Shown here: positions 1 to 6,794 of the stretch, in pieces
Layout of the letters: every line of letters begins with the position of its first letter
Position numbering within the stretch: the first letter of the stretch is position 1
Assembly: GCA_046724395.1 (NCBI GenBank)
Contig: JBKOWM010000113.1
Span: 1-13,389, forward strand
Direction of reading: 5' to 3'
Length of the DNA: 13,389 bases
Source: DATAEU01 sp046724395
GTDB taxonomy: Bacteria; Actinomycetota; UBA4738; HRBIN12
The notes under the pieces: generated by a model
Databases searched by the model: none
What the model saw: only the letters and a program-made list of their open reading frames with translations
What the model was told of the DNA's origin: nothing
Made by a program: the position numbers and the translations under genes

Positions 1-2141
1 GCGAGGCCGTAGTTGACCATCTTCGCTCGGCTGCGAAGGGACGGGTCGACGCTGTCCTCGGGGAGCGCGAAGACTCGCGACGCGGTGGACGTATGGATGT
101 CTCGATCGGTGGCGAACGCCTCCCGCAACCCGTCGTCGCCCGAGAGGTGGGCCAGGATCCGAAGTTCGATCTGTGAGTAGTCGGCGACGAGGAGCACCTG
201 TCCGTCGGATCCGGGAACGAACGCACGCCGGATCTGCCGTCCGACCTCGCCGCGGATGGGGATGTTCTGAAGATTCGGGTTGGTCGAGGAAAGCCGTCCC
301 GTGGCGGCGCCCGTCTGGTTGAACGTCGTATGCACCCGCCCGTCGCGGGGGTCGACCTGCTTGGGGAGCGCCTCCAGGTACGTCGAGTTGAGCTTGTCGA
401 GCTCGCGCCACGACAGCAGCGCGGACACGATCGGGTGTTGATCGCGAAGCTTTTCGAGCTGACTGGCGTCGGTCGACAGCTGCCCCTTGGACGTCCGCTT
501 GGTTGGGACGAGACCGAGCTGCTCGTAGAGGATCGTGCGGAGCTGCGGTGGCGAGTTGAGGTTGAACTCGTGTCCGGCGTGGCCGTAGATCTCGTCACGA
601 AGCGTCGCCATCTTGTCGCGGACGCCCTCGGCCATGTCGTCGAGGTACGCGACGTCCAGCGCCACGCCGCGCGCCTGCATCTTGGCGAGCACCGACGATA
701 GCGGCAGCTCGACGTCTCTCAGCAGTGACGTCAGCGCAGCGCGCTCGAGGCGTTGGGCGACGACGGGGGCGAGGAGGGCGACGGCGGCCGCCTCGGCGGC
801 GACCGCGCGCCAAGCGTCGCCGAACAGCTGGCCGTCCTGTTCCTCTTCGACGCCGCCGAGCACGTCGGTGCCGAGGAACTGCTCCGACAGCGACGGGAGG
901 CCGAGATCGGTAGACCCGGGATCCAGCAGGTACGCGGCGAGCAGGGTGTCCGACGCGACGCCGCGCAGCGGCCTGCCCTCGGCGATCACTGCGGTCTCCA
1001 TGTCTTTCACGTCGTGCGTCCACTTCGGCGCCTCGGCCTCCGCGAGCGCATCGCCGACGCCATCGAGACCCTCGACCGGCGCGTACGCCGCCTGTCCGCC
1101 GCCGACCGAGACGGCGACCCCCCGCACCCGCCGCTCGTCCACGAGGAAGCGCACGGCCTTCGGCGACCGGTCGACGAGAATCGGCACGAGCTCGCGCTCG
1201 GCGACCTCACGCAGATCGAGTTCGACGGCCTCGAGAGGCTTGGCCGAGCGGCCGACCTCCTCCAACCGTTCCAGGAGGGTCCGAAACTCCAGAGACGTGA
1301 ACAGCCGCCGCACCGCATCGGGATCCCACTCCCCCATCACGAGATCGTCCGGCTCGAGGTCGAGGTCGAGGTCGATTTCGAGCCTGGCGAGGTCCTTGTT
1401 TCGGACGAGGTCGCCGTCCGCTGCCTCGATGGCATCTCGAAGCCTGCCCTTGAGCTCCGACGTCCGCTCGAGTAGCTGTTCGACCGATCCGAAGTCCTGG
1501 ACGAGCTTGCTCGCCGTCTTCTCCCCCACCCCCGGAACGCCGGGGATGTTGTCGGAGGCGTCCCCCTTCAGTGCGACATAGTCGAGATACTTGGCCGGCG
1601 GGAGCCCGAAACGCTTCATGACAGCGGCCTCGTCGTACATGACGATGTCGGAGATCCCCTTCCGATTGAACATCACCCGTATGCCGGGGCGCACGATCTG
1701 GAAGAAGTCGCGGTCCGCCGTGACGATGACGGCCTCCATCCCTTGTGCGTTTGCGCCGGTCGCCAGGGTCGCAATGGCATCGTCGGCCTCGTGGTCCTCG
1801 ACGCCGATGACGGGTACGCGCAGCGTCTCGAGGACCTCGACGATCAGCCCGAGCTGCTGCCGGAACTCATCGGGCGTCTCGGCGCGGCCGGCCTTGTACT
1901 CGGCGTACTTTTCCAGGCGGTGCGTCGGCCGGCCCACGTCGAACGCCACGGCGATGAGGTCCGGCCTCTCCTCGGCGAGGAGCTTGATGAGCATCGACGT
2001 GAAGCCATAAACGGCGTTCGTCACCTGTCCGGTCGTCGTCGCGAGCGAGGGCGGCAGGGCGAAGTAGGCGCGGTACGCCAGGCTGTGGCCGTCGAGCAGG
2101 AAGAGTCGCTTGGGTACGTCGTCCGTGCCGGTCGTCACCAC
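1..2141 (-). CDS. polA: DNA polymerase I, 3' end cut by window edge
   Basis: DNA polymerase I fills gaps and removes primers in replication and repair. The 713 visible codons give an N-terminal 5' nuclease domain (LLDGHSLAYRAYFALP near residues 15-30, EADD, TADRDFFQ, then GDASDNIPGVPGVGEKTA). A degenerate 3'-5' exonuclease-like middle follows, then the polymerase domain with ATGRLSSTNPNLQNIPIRG and motif A DYSQIELR (catalytic Asp654). The sequence stops inside motif B at RAKMVNYGL. By alignment with E. coli Pol I, about 160-170 residues are missing, including motif C. The start is one of two tandem GTG codons (2139-2141 or 2136-2138), which places the LFLLDG strand about 13 residues in, as usual; no strong Shine-Dalgarno is seen. 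The acidic DxE exonuclease motif is absent (around residues 330-340 the sequence reads RFLVDERRVRG), so proofreading is probably inactive, as in other actinobacterial Pol I. Transcribed away from the iron permease gene. Identity is certain. Confidence 0.97.
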   Translation of the reverse strand, partial: MVTTGTDDVPKRLFLLDGHSLAYRAYFALPPSLATTTGQVTNAVYGFTSMLIKLLAEERPDLIAVAFDVGRPTHRLEKYAEYKAGRAETPDEFRQQLGLIVEVLETLRVPVIGVEDHEADDAIATLATGANAQGMEAVIVTADRDFFQIVRPGIRVMFNRKGISDIVMYDEAAVMKRFGLPPAKYLDYVALKGDASDNIPGVPGVGEKTASKLVQDFGSVEQLLERTSELKGRLRDAIEAADGDLVRNKDLARLEIDLDLDLEPDDLVMGEWDPDAVRRLFTSLEFRTLLERLEEVGRSAKPLEAVELDLREVAERELVPILVDRSPKAVRFLVDERRVRGVAVSVGGGQAAYAPVEGLDGVGDALAEAEAPKWTHDVKDMETAVIAEGRPLRGVASDTLLAAYLLDPGSTDLGLPSLSEQFLGTDVLGGVEEEQDGQLFGDAWRAVAAEAAAVALLAPVVAQRLERAALTSLLRDVELPLSSVLAKMQARGVALDVAYLDDMAEGVRDKMATLRDEIYGHAGHEFNLNSPPQLRTILYEQLGLVPTKRTSKGQLSTDASQLEKLRDQHPIVSALLSWRELDKLNSTYLEALPKQVDPRDGRVHTTFNQTGAATGRLSSTNPNLQNIPIRGEVGRQIRRAFVPGSDGQVLLVADYSQIELRILAHLSGDDGLREAFATDRDIHTSTASRVFALPEDSVDPSLRSRAKMVNYGL

Positions 2142-2186
2142 GGCGATGCTAGCGCAACCCCGTGACGTCCCCGGCCACGCGACGAG

Positions 2187-2216
2187 TTGCGGCAAATCCG
2201 ACTGCGCGCGTAGGAT
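2187..2216 (+). promoter_or_regulatory. Possible promoter of the iron permease gene
   Basis: A -35-like TTGCGG (2187-2192) lies 18 bp from a -10-like TAGGAT (2211-2216). The predicted transcription start is near 2223, leaving a leader of about 55 nt. The -35 is weak (3 of 6 consensus bases) and the -10 moderate (4 of 6), so this is a suggestion supported mainly by position. Confidence 0.35.
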
Positions 2217-2220
2217 TCAG

Positions 2221-2238
2221 TCGTTCGGAGCCGAACGA
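2221..2238. promoter_or_regulatory. Perfect 8-2-8 palindrome, candidate operator
   Basis: TCGTTCGG and CCGAACGA form exact inverted arms around a central AG. The palindrome overlaps the predicted transcription start of the iron permease gene, where a bound dimeric repressor would block transcription. It does not look like the actinobacterial iron box (TTAGG...CCTAA type). The regulator is unknown. Confidence 0.5.
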
Positions 2239-2277
2239 TCCGCCGTCGCCTGCGTCGGCGGCACAAGGGGAAGCCTG

Positions 2278-3126
2278 ATGGGCGCTGCGTTCGTGATCGC
2301 GCTTCGCGAGGGGATCGAGGCGGCGTTGATCGTCTCCATCATCCTGGCCTATCTCCGCCAACTCCAGCGCACGGACCGCGCGAGGCTCGTGTGGGCGGGA
2401 GCATTCGGCGCCGTTGTCCTCAGCGTGACCGCCGGCGCGGCCATTTTCTTCGCGGGCACCGAGTTCGAGGGAACGTCAGAGCAGGTTTTCGAGGGCCTCG
2501 TCACACTGACGGCTGTCGGCGTCCTCACGTGGATGATCTTCTGGATGCGGCGACAGGGCGGCCGCATCAAGGGAGAGCTCCAGCAGAAGGTCGATTCGGC
2601 GCTCGTCGCCGGTGGCTGGGCGCTCGCGGCGCTGGCGTTCTTCGCCGTCCTTCGAGAGGGCATCGAGACGGCGCTGTTTCTTTTCGCGGCCGCGAAGGGC
2701 ACCGCCGTGGATGCCGGCGGCGTCGGCGAGCAGTTGATCGGGGCGTTGCTCGGCCTCGTTCTCGCGGTCGTCCTCGGCGTCCTGCTCTACCGCGGCGGGA
2801 TACGGCTCAACCTTCGATCCTTCTTCCGCATCACGGGAGCGATCCTCATCGTCGTGGCGGCGGGACTGTTCGCGTACGCGGTGCACGAGCTGCAGGAGGC
2901 TGGCTGGCTCGCATTCCTGGACACCGTCGCGTTCGATCTGTCGGGCGTGTTGCCCGACGACAGCGGCGTCGGTGCCGTGGTGCGCGGTCTCGTCGGCTAC
3001 AACGCGGATCCGACGGTTCTGGAGGTGCTCGCGTGGACCGCGTATCTGGTCGTCGCCGGCGTCTTCTACTTCCGGCCGTATCGAGTGCCGTCGATCGCCC
3101 CCGCGGCGGGCTCCGCCGTCCGCTGA
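2278..3126 (+). CDS. efeU: FTR1/EfeU-family high-affinity iron permease
   Basis: A 282-residue polytopic membrane protein of the oxidase-dependent iron transporter family (FTR1 in fungi, EfeU in bacteria), which imports ferric iron across the cytoplasmic membrane. The two family-defining REGIE motifs sit at residues 10-14 in the first membrane helix and 126-130 in a later one; their glutamates are thought to bind iron during passage. About seven hydrophobic segments and the length match bacterial EfeU. The ATG at 2278 is chosen over longer in-frame starts because AAGGGG (2265-2270) sits 7 nt upstream and because the first iron motif then falls in the first helix as expected. No EfeO-like cupredoxin/lipoprotein or EfeB-like peroxidase gene lies beside it in this window, so it is either solitary or served by partners elsewhere. 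Family assignment is firm; the symbol follows the family. Confidence 0.9.
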   Translation: MGAAFVIALREGIEAALIVSIILAYLRQLQRTDRARLVWAGAFGAVVLSVTAGAAIFFAGTEFEGTSEQVFEGLVTLTAVGVLTWMIFWMRRQGGRIKGELQQKVDSALVAGGWALAALAFFAVLREGIETALFLFAAAKGTAVDAGGVGEQLIGALLGLVLAVVLGVLLYRGGIRLNLRSFFRITGAILIVVAAGLFAYAVHELQEAGWLAFLDTVAFDLSGVLPDDSGVGAVVRGLVGYNADPTVLEVLAWTAYLVVAGVFYFRPYRVPSIAPAAGSAVR

Positions 3127-3266
3127 TACGTCAGCGTGCCGTTGTCAGCCATCCATAGCGACTCGCGAAGCCATCGTTCCTTGTCACTCTTTTCGTGCTC
3201 GAAACCGCGCCGCCGCTACCTGCGGGATCTCGCCGTCTGACGGGTGCGACGTGCGATTTTGGCGCG

Positions 3267-3295
3267 TTGACACGAGTTGAGTGCGTCGCTAGATT
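3267..3295 (+). promoter_or_regulatory. Consensus-like sigma-70 promoter with no gene behind it
   Basis: A perfect TTGACA (3267-3272), an optimal 17-bp spacer and TAGATT (3290-3295, 4 of 6 with the key T1, A2 and T6) form the best-looking promoter in the window. The predicted start is at about 3302-3303, exactly where the self-complementary block begins. No protein-coding gene lies downstream on this strand before the convergent operon. Confidence 0.6.
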
Positions 3296-3302
3296 TCGCC
3301 CC

Positions 3303-3524
3303 GGTCCCAAGCGGCCGCAGGGATCGGAACGACGGCAGGACCGCCAACGGCGCGGAGATCCGCGAGAGCGCGAGCCCTCAAGGAACGGCGCGGCGAGGGG
3401 CGACCGGACCGCCGCCGATCACGAGGTTGCTTGGGACCACCCTTTGACGGGCCGGAAGACCGAGTAGACAACGCTCGCGTATGGGGAAGGCGTGAGCGGT
3501 TCCAAAGGTCTTCCGGCCCGTCAA
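3303..3524 (+). ncRNA. Candidate structured small RNA of unknown family
   Basis: The predicted transcript starts GGUCCCAAGC (3303-3312), which pairs perfectly with GCUUGGGACC (3429-3438) as a 10-bp closing stem. Inside it, GAUCGG (3322-3327) pairs with CCGAUC (3415-3420), and a GC hairpin CGCGG-AGAU-CCGCG spans 3351-3364. CCCUC (3375-3379) can pair with GAGGG (3395-3399), and GGACCGCC occurs twice (3338-3345, 3406-3413). Six nucleotides after the closing stem comes the hairpin 3444-3524, which may end the transcript. A self-closing RNA under a strong promoter recalls 6S, SRP or RNase P RNA in architecture, but I recognise none of their conserved sequences. The 3' boundary (about 3438 or about 3524-3530) is inferred. 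High GC makes chance stems likely, so confidence is limited. Confidence 0.4.
3444..3524. repeat. 81-nt hairpin with an 18-bp perfect stem
   Basis: The left arm 3444-3461 and right arm 3507-3524 are exact reverse complements over 18 bp. Within the 45-nt interior, 3472-3479 pairs with 3491-3498 (8 pairs), leaving an 11-nt apical loop. One inner pair (3477-3493) is G-U on the plus strand but would be C-A on the minus strand, which slightly favours plus-strand RNA. UGCUUU follows on the plus strand, but there is no real U-tract on either side. Likely roles are a terminator or mRNA-end structure between the converging transcripts, or the 3' domain of the candidate RNA. Confidence 0.75.
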
Positions 3525-3588
3525 TGCTTTCCGCGCGCCTCGACCGTCTCGAGACGTCACACAGCGTCGGTGTGCCAGACGCGCGACG

Positions 3589-4359
3589 TCACAGCACGGC
3601 GTCGAGGAACTTTCGGGTCTCGGGAAACTTCGTGTTCTCGAAGATGTCCTTCGCCGTGCCCTGCTCGAGGATGAGGCCCTCGTGGAAGAAGAGCATCCGA
3701 TTCGCGACCTCGCGCGCGAAGCCCATCTCGTGAGTCACCACAATCATCGTCATGTGCATCTCCGTAGCGAGCGACCGCATGACGCTCAACACCTCGCCGA
3801 TGAGCTCCGGATCCAGGGCCGAGGTCGGCTCGTCGAACAGCATGACGTCGGGCTCCATCGCCAGAGCTCTCGCGATGGCGACGCGCTGCTGCTGACCGCC
3901 GGAGAGCCGGATCGGGTACTCGTCGGCCTTGTCGGCGAGCCCGACCATGGTGAGGAAGTTCATCGCCAAAGGCCGAGCCGCCTCGGGCTTCACGCCCTTG
4001 ACGGTGACCGGACCCTCCATGACGTTCTGGCATGCCGTCATGTTCGGGAAGAGGTTGAACTGCTGGAACACCATCCCCACGTGCGTGCGGAGGCGGCGGA
4101 TCTGCTCGCGCTTGGCCCGCGTACGGTGGCCGCCCGCCAGCCGGATGCCCGCCACCTCGACCGTTCCGTCTGAGGGGTCCTCCAGGAAGTTGATGCATCG
4201 CAGGAGCGTCGACTTCCCGGACCCCGACCGGCCGAAGATGACGACCGCCTCGCCGGTGTCGACCTCCATGTCGATCCCCCGGAGCACCTCGAGGGGCCCG
4301 AAGTTCTTGTGGAGGCTCTCGACGCGGACGACTGCCTGACCGTTTCCGAAGGAGTTCAC
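3589..4359 (-). CDS. Polar amino acid ABC importer, ATP-binding subunit (GlnQ/HisP family)
   Basis: A 256-residue cytoplasmic ATPase that powers import of polar amino acids by the permease encoded just upstream. Visible motifs in order are Walker A GRSGSGKST, Q-loop MVFQQFNLFPNMT, signature LSGGQQQRVAIARAL, Walker B VMLFDEPTSALDPE and the H-loop histidine in VVTHEMGFA. All catalytic residues are intact and the length is normal for GlnQ-type proteins (about 240-260). The start is GTG at 4357-4359: it overlaps the permease stop in a GTGA tetranucleotide, implying translational coupling, and puts the first beta strand (VVRVESLHKNFG) at the expected distance. The longer reading frame upstream is the permease gene read in another frame. 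Last gene of a three-gene operon. The substrate within the polar amino acid class cannot be read from the ATPase. Confidence 0.95.
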   Translation of the reverse strand: MNSFGNGQAVVRVESLHKNFGPLEVLRGIDMEVDTGEAVVIFGRSGSGKSTLLRCINFLEDPSDGTVEVAGIRLAGGHRTRAKREQIRRLRTHVGMVFQQFNLFPNMTACQNVMEGPVTVKGVKPEAARPLAMNFLTMVGLADKADEYPIRLSGGQQQRVAIARALAMEPDVMLFDEPTSALDPELIGEVLSVMRSLATEMHMTMIVVTHEMGFAREVANRMLFFHEGLILEQGTAKDIFENTKFPETRKFLDAVL

Positions 4360-5738
4360 GGACGATCCCGGTGCTCGTCGGCAGGCACGTCGCCGATCGA
4401 CGGTTCGGCCTCGATGACCGCCGGCAGGTGGGCGCCGCCGCCGGTACCCGGGCCGCCGGGCCCGCTGAGAGAGAGGATCCGAGGCCGAGGCTTGGCTCCG
4501 CCCACCCCGCCGCGCTCGTAACCTCGGCCGACGCGTCGCTCGAGTCGGCGCTGGAAGTACGTGAAGATCGCGGTCAGACCCCAGTAAAGGGCGGCGGCGA
4601 TCAGCAGCGACTCCAGGCGTGCGGTCAGCACCGAGGTGTACGCCATCTGCGCCCGGCGGAAGATCTCGGCCCGCGCGACTTCGGATCCCAGGAATCCGAC
4701 CAACGCGGTGTCCTTCATCATCGCGATGAACTCGTTGCCGGTGGGCGGGATGATGACGCGTCCTGCCTGCGGCAGGACGACGCGGCGCATCCGCTGCGCG
4801 TAGGACATTCCGAGCGCGTCCGCCGCCTCGCCCTGGCCGTGGCCGACCGATTGGATGCCGGCGCGGAAGATCTCCGTCATGTAGGCGCCGTAGTTCAGCC
4901 CGAGGCCGAGGATGCCGGCCTGAAACGGCGTGAGCGTCAGGATGTTCACGAGCGACAGACGGCCGAGGTTCCCGCCGATCTGCGGGAGCGCGAGGTAGAT
5001 CAGGAACAGCTGAACGATGAGCGGCGTGCCGCGGAAGAACGAAGTGTAGAAGCCGCTGACGCCGTAGGCCACGGGGTTCTTGGAGATCCGGCCGAGAGCT
5101 CCGAGGAGCGCCAGCACGATCGCGAGGATAATCGCGCCGCACGCCAGCAGCAGGGTCCACTGGAGACCGCCGAAGACGAACCAGAAGTTCTCCTTGATGA
5201 ACGCGGTGTTGAGGTCGAACAGAAGGAGGACGACGACGATCATCGCGAAGATGGCCGCCCAAACGATCGCGACCTTCGCCCGGAAAGGAATGTCCGCGCT
5301 GCTGAGCGCCATCGCATCGGGTCTGCCGGCGGCGCGGCGCCCGACCAGAAGGCAGAGGACCTCGGCAGCGGAGAACCCGGCGGCAACGTAGCCCTCGGGC
5401 GAGTACTTCAGCCCGCCGATGGCAATCAGCCAGATCGGCACGGCGACGGCGACCGCAACCGCGAGCCACCACGACCAGCGGTATTTCGAGTACAGGAGCG
5501 CCCCGGCCAACAGACAGAGCACGCAGCACGCGAGGAACGACAGGATCCTGCCGACGGGGATTTCCACCGGCTCCGAGAAGATGATGACCGGGGCGAAGAC
5601 CAGCCCGATCCCGCCCTCGGCCAGAAGGAGCCACGCGGCGATGAGCTCGAACCGCGAGCCCTTCGGGATGTCGGTCGAATACGCGGAAAGCCGGACTCCC
5701 CCGGCTTCCCGCCTCGCTTCACTTAGCGTGTGATCCAC
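4356..5738 (-). CDS. Polar amino acid ABC importer permease with extra N-terminal membrane domain (HisM/GlnP family)
   Basis: A 460-residue inner-membrane permease. The C-terminal half is a standard HisM/GlnP domain: YTSFFRGTPLIVQLFLIYL at residues 231-249 and the EAA coupling loop at about 303-331 (EAADALGMSYAQRMRRVVLP), which contacts the ATPase. Typical members are about 220-300 residues. Here roughly the first 150 residues add four hydrophobic segments (about 32-54, 65-83, 90-110, 117-133) before the helix at about 155-175 that leads into the family domain. The last 60 residues form a Gly/Pro/Arg-rich hydrophilic tail. Start is GTG at 5736-5738, 19 bp after the binding-protein stop, with only a weak GGATCGG upstream. 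An internal start cannot be excluded, but the upstream hydrophobic helices read as genuine coding sequence. Its stop overlaps the ATPase start by 4 bp. Confidence 0.92.
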   Translation of the reverse strand: MDHTLSEARREAGGVRLSAYSTDIPKGSRFELIAAWLLLAEGGIGLVFAPVIIFSEPVEIPVGRILSFLACCVLCLLAGALLYSKYRWSWWLAVAVAVAVPIWLIAIGGLKYSPEGYVAAGFSAAEVLCLLVGRRAAGRPDAMALSSADIPFRAKVAIVWAAIFAMIVVVLLLFDLNTAFIKENFWFVFGGLQWTLLLACGAIILAIVLALLGALGRISKNPVAYGVSGFYTSFFRGTPLIVQLFLIYLALPQIGGNLGRLSLVNILTLTPFQAGILGLGLNYGAYMTEIFRAGIQSVGHGQGEAADALGMSYAQRMRRVVLPQAGRVIIPPTGNEFIAMMKDTALVGFLGSEVARAEIFRRAQMAYTSVLTARLESLLIAAALYWGLTAIFTYFQRRLERRVGRGYERGGVGGAKPRPRILSLSGPGGPGTGGGAHLPAVIEAEPSIGDVPADEHRDRP

Positions 5739-5757
5739 CCGCAGATCCGATCCGGCG

Positions 5758-6705
5758 TTACGCCCCGCTTGCCGCCGTCGTGGTCAGGTCCGTTCCATAC
5801 CACTTCATGGACAAATCCGTGAGCGTGCCGTCCGAGTGCATCTCGTCGACGATTTTGCTGACCGCCTGCACGAGGCTCGCATTGTCGATGGGGTCGTTCT
5901 TGTCAAACGCGATCGACAGCGGCTCGAAGTAGATCGGATCGCCGACGCTCTTTACCGCACCGCCGTCCTTGATGAACGCGTCGATGGTGGGTGTCGCAGT
6001 CATCGCTGCGTCGCAGCGAACGCCGTCGCCGACGGCTAGGTTGTCGAGCGCATCCGTGTCGGTGTTGTAGGTCACGATCTCCGGGTTGTCCACGACGAAG
6101 TCGAACGGCGGCGCCCCGGCACCCAGGACGAGGTCTCCCTTGAGATAGTCCTCGTACGTCGTCGAGACGCCCACGCAGATCTTCTTGCCGTCGAGATCCG
6201 TGGTGACGTCCTGGATCGACGTGTTGTCCTTGTACACGGCGAACCCAGCCGGCGTGTAGTAGTACGCGGGAGTGAAATCGAACAGCTTCTCGCGGGGAAC
6301 GGTGTCCGTCATCGAACCGACGCTAACGTCCCACCGGTTGTTCCACGAGCCGGCCGTGATGACCTCCCAGTCCTGATGGTTGATGTCGGCCGTGACGCCC
6401 AGGCGCGACGCGATCTCGCGCGCGACGTCGACGTCGAAGCCCTTCCAGTCGCCCGTCTTCGCGTCGTACCAGGACTGAGGCTTGTACTTCTGGTCGGTCG
6501 CGACGCGGATCGCGCCCTGGTCGCAGATCTGCGCAAGTGCGTCGCCACCTGCCGTGTCGGCGGTCGCGCAGGCCGTGTTTTGCGCCGGAGCAGCGGTCGT
6601 GCCGCCTCCTCCCGCGCCGCCGCCTTCGTCGTTCGCGCAGGCGGTCGTGACGAGCGCGAACGCGGACAATACGACGCCGACGAGCAGGAACCTTCCTCTG
6701 GGCAT
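5758..6705 (-). CDS. Polar amino acid ABC importer, substrate-binding lipoprotein (SBP_bac_3 family)
   Basis: A 315-residue extracytoplasmic receptor that captures an amino acid and delivers it to the permease encoded next. Residues 1-23 form a lipoprotein signal with lipobox VTTAC (lipidated Cys23). A Gly/Thr/Ala-rich linker follows, then the family-3 solute-binding fold: IRVATDQKYKPQSWYD, KGFDVDVAREIASRLG, and lobe-two sequence GKKICVGVSTTYEDYL. Cys46 and Cys61 could form a disulfide near the N-terminus, and the pair in KICVG and VRCDA another. Length is normal. The ATG at 6703-6705 is well fixed by a strong AAGGAGG (6710-6716). First gene of the operon, with its own promoter upstream. Glutamine, glutamate or another polar amino acid are all possible ligands; the sequence does not decide. 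Confidence 0.94.
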   Translation of the reverse strand: MPRGRFLLVGVVLSAFALVTTACANDEGGGAGGGGTTAAPAQNTACATADTAGGDALAQICDQGAIRVATDQKYKPQSWYDAKTGDWKGFDVDVAREIASRLGVTADINHQDWEVITAGSWNNRWDVSVGSMTDTVPREKLFDFTPAYYYTPAGFAVYKDNTSIQDVTTDLDGKKICVGVSTTYEDYLKGDLVLGAGAPPFDFVVDNPEIVTYNTDTDALDNLAVGDGVRCDAAMTATPTIDAFIKDGGAVKSVGDPIYFEPLSIAFDKNDPIDNASLVQAVSKIVDEMHSDGTLTDLSMKWYGTDLTTTAASGA

Positions 6706-6755
6706 CTCCCCTCCTTCACTGGGGGCGTGAACCGATGTTCCCTTCGGCGTTTCGC

Positions 6756-6784
6756 ACTATAGGCACGCGGTTCCCGGCGAGCAA
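6756..6784 (-). promoter_or_regulatory. Promoter of the polar amino acid importer operon
   Basis: On the minus strand a -35-like TTGCTC (6779-6784), a 17-bp spacer and TATAGT (6756-6761, 5 of 6) precede the binding-protein gene. The predicted leader is about 44 nt and contains the strong ribosome site AAGGAGG. The promoter lies just past the stop of the upstream orphan binding-protein gene, so the operon probably does not depend on read-through. Confidence 0.6.
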
Positions 6785-6794
6785 TGCAACGCCG

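Larger units (their letters stand above)
2142..2277. other. Divergent intergenic region, polA / iron permease
   Basis: This 136-bp region separates the divergent starts of polA (minus) and the FTR1-type permease (plus). It carries a possible plus-strand promoter and a perfect palindrome, listed separately. No convincing polA promoter was found by eye. Confidence 0.6.
3127..3588. other. Convergent intergenic region without a convincing protein gene
   Basis: This 462-bp gap lies between the 3' ends of the iron permease gene and the amino acid importer operon. Positions 3127-3266 show only weak short inverted repeats. A consensus-like promoter (3267-3295), a self-complementary block (3303-3438) and a long hairpin (3444-3524) follow. 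The last 60 bp contain a 12-bp palindrome (3545-3556), a CACAC/GTGTG hairpin (3558-3574) and a direct repeat GACGTCACA (3553-3561 and 3585-3593). The open frames here look like by-products of high GC; none resembles a known protein. Confidence 0.6.

Noticed and set aside
2221..2238. LexA/SOS box beside polA
   Set aside because: The Gram-positive SOS box is CGAAC-N4-GTTCG. Here the arms are in the opposite order (GTTCG-N4-CGAAC), so it is not that site.
3303..3438. Known housekeeping RNA (SRP, 6S, RNase P, tmRNA) or riboswitch
   Set aside because: The paired 5' and 3' ends resemble these in outline, but their conserved sequences (for example the SRP GGAA apical motif or RNase P GAGGAAAGUCC) are absent, and no gene for a riboswitch to control lies downstream on that strand.
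3195..3467. Small plus-strand ORF of 90 codons in the convergent gap
   Set aside because: No ribosome site, basic low-complexity product typical of a GC-rich shadow frame, and it runs through the strong promoter and the self-complementary block.
3444..3524. Integron attC site or small MITE
   Set aside because: The arms are perfectly paired without the extrahelical bases and GTTRRRY core of attC. No target-site duplication flanks the element, and 81 nt would be very short for a MITE.
4360..5634. A 681-residue fusion of permease region and ATPase on the minus strand
   Set aside because: The upstream 425 codons are the permease gene read out of frame. The ATPase begins at GTG 4359 in a GTGA overlap with the permease stop.
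4371..5726. Long plus-strand ORF (451 codons) opposite the permease
   Set aside because: Antisense shadow of the permease gene, rich in Arg/Asp/Glu/Gly with no recognisable domain. The permease on the other strand has full family motifs.
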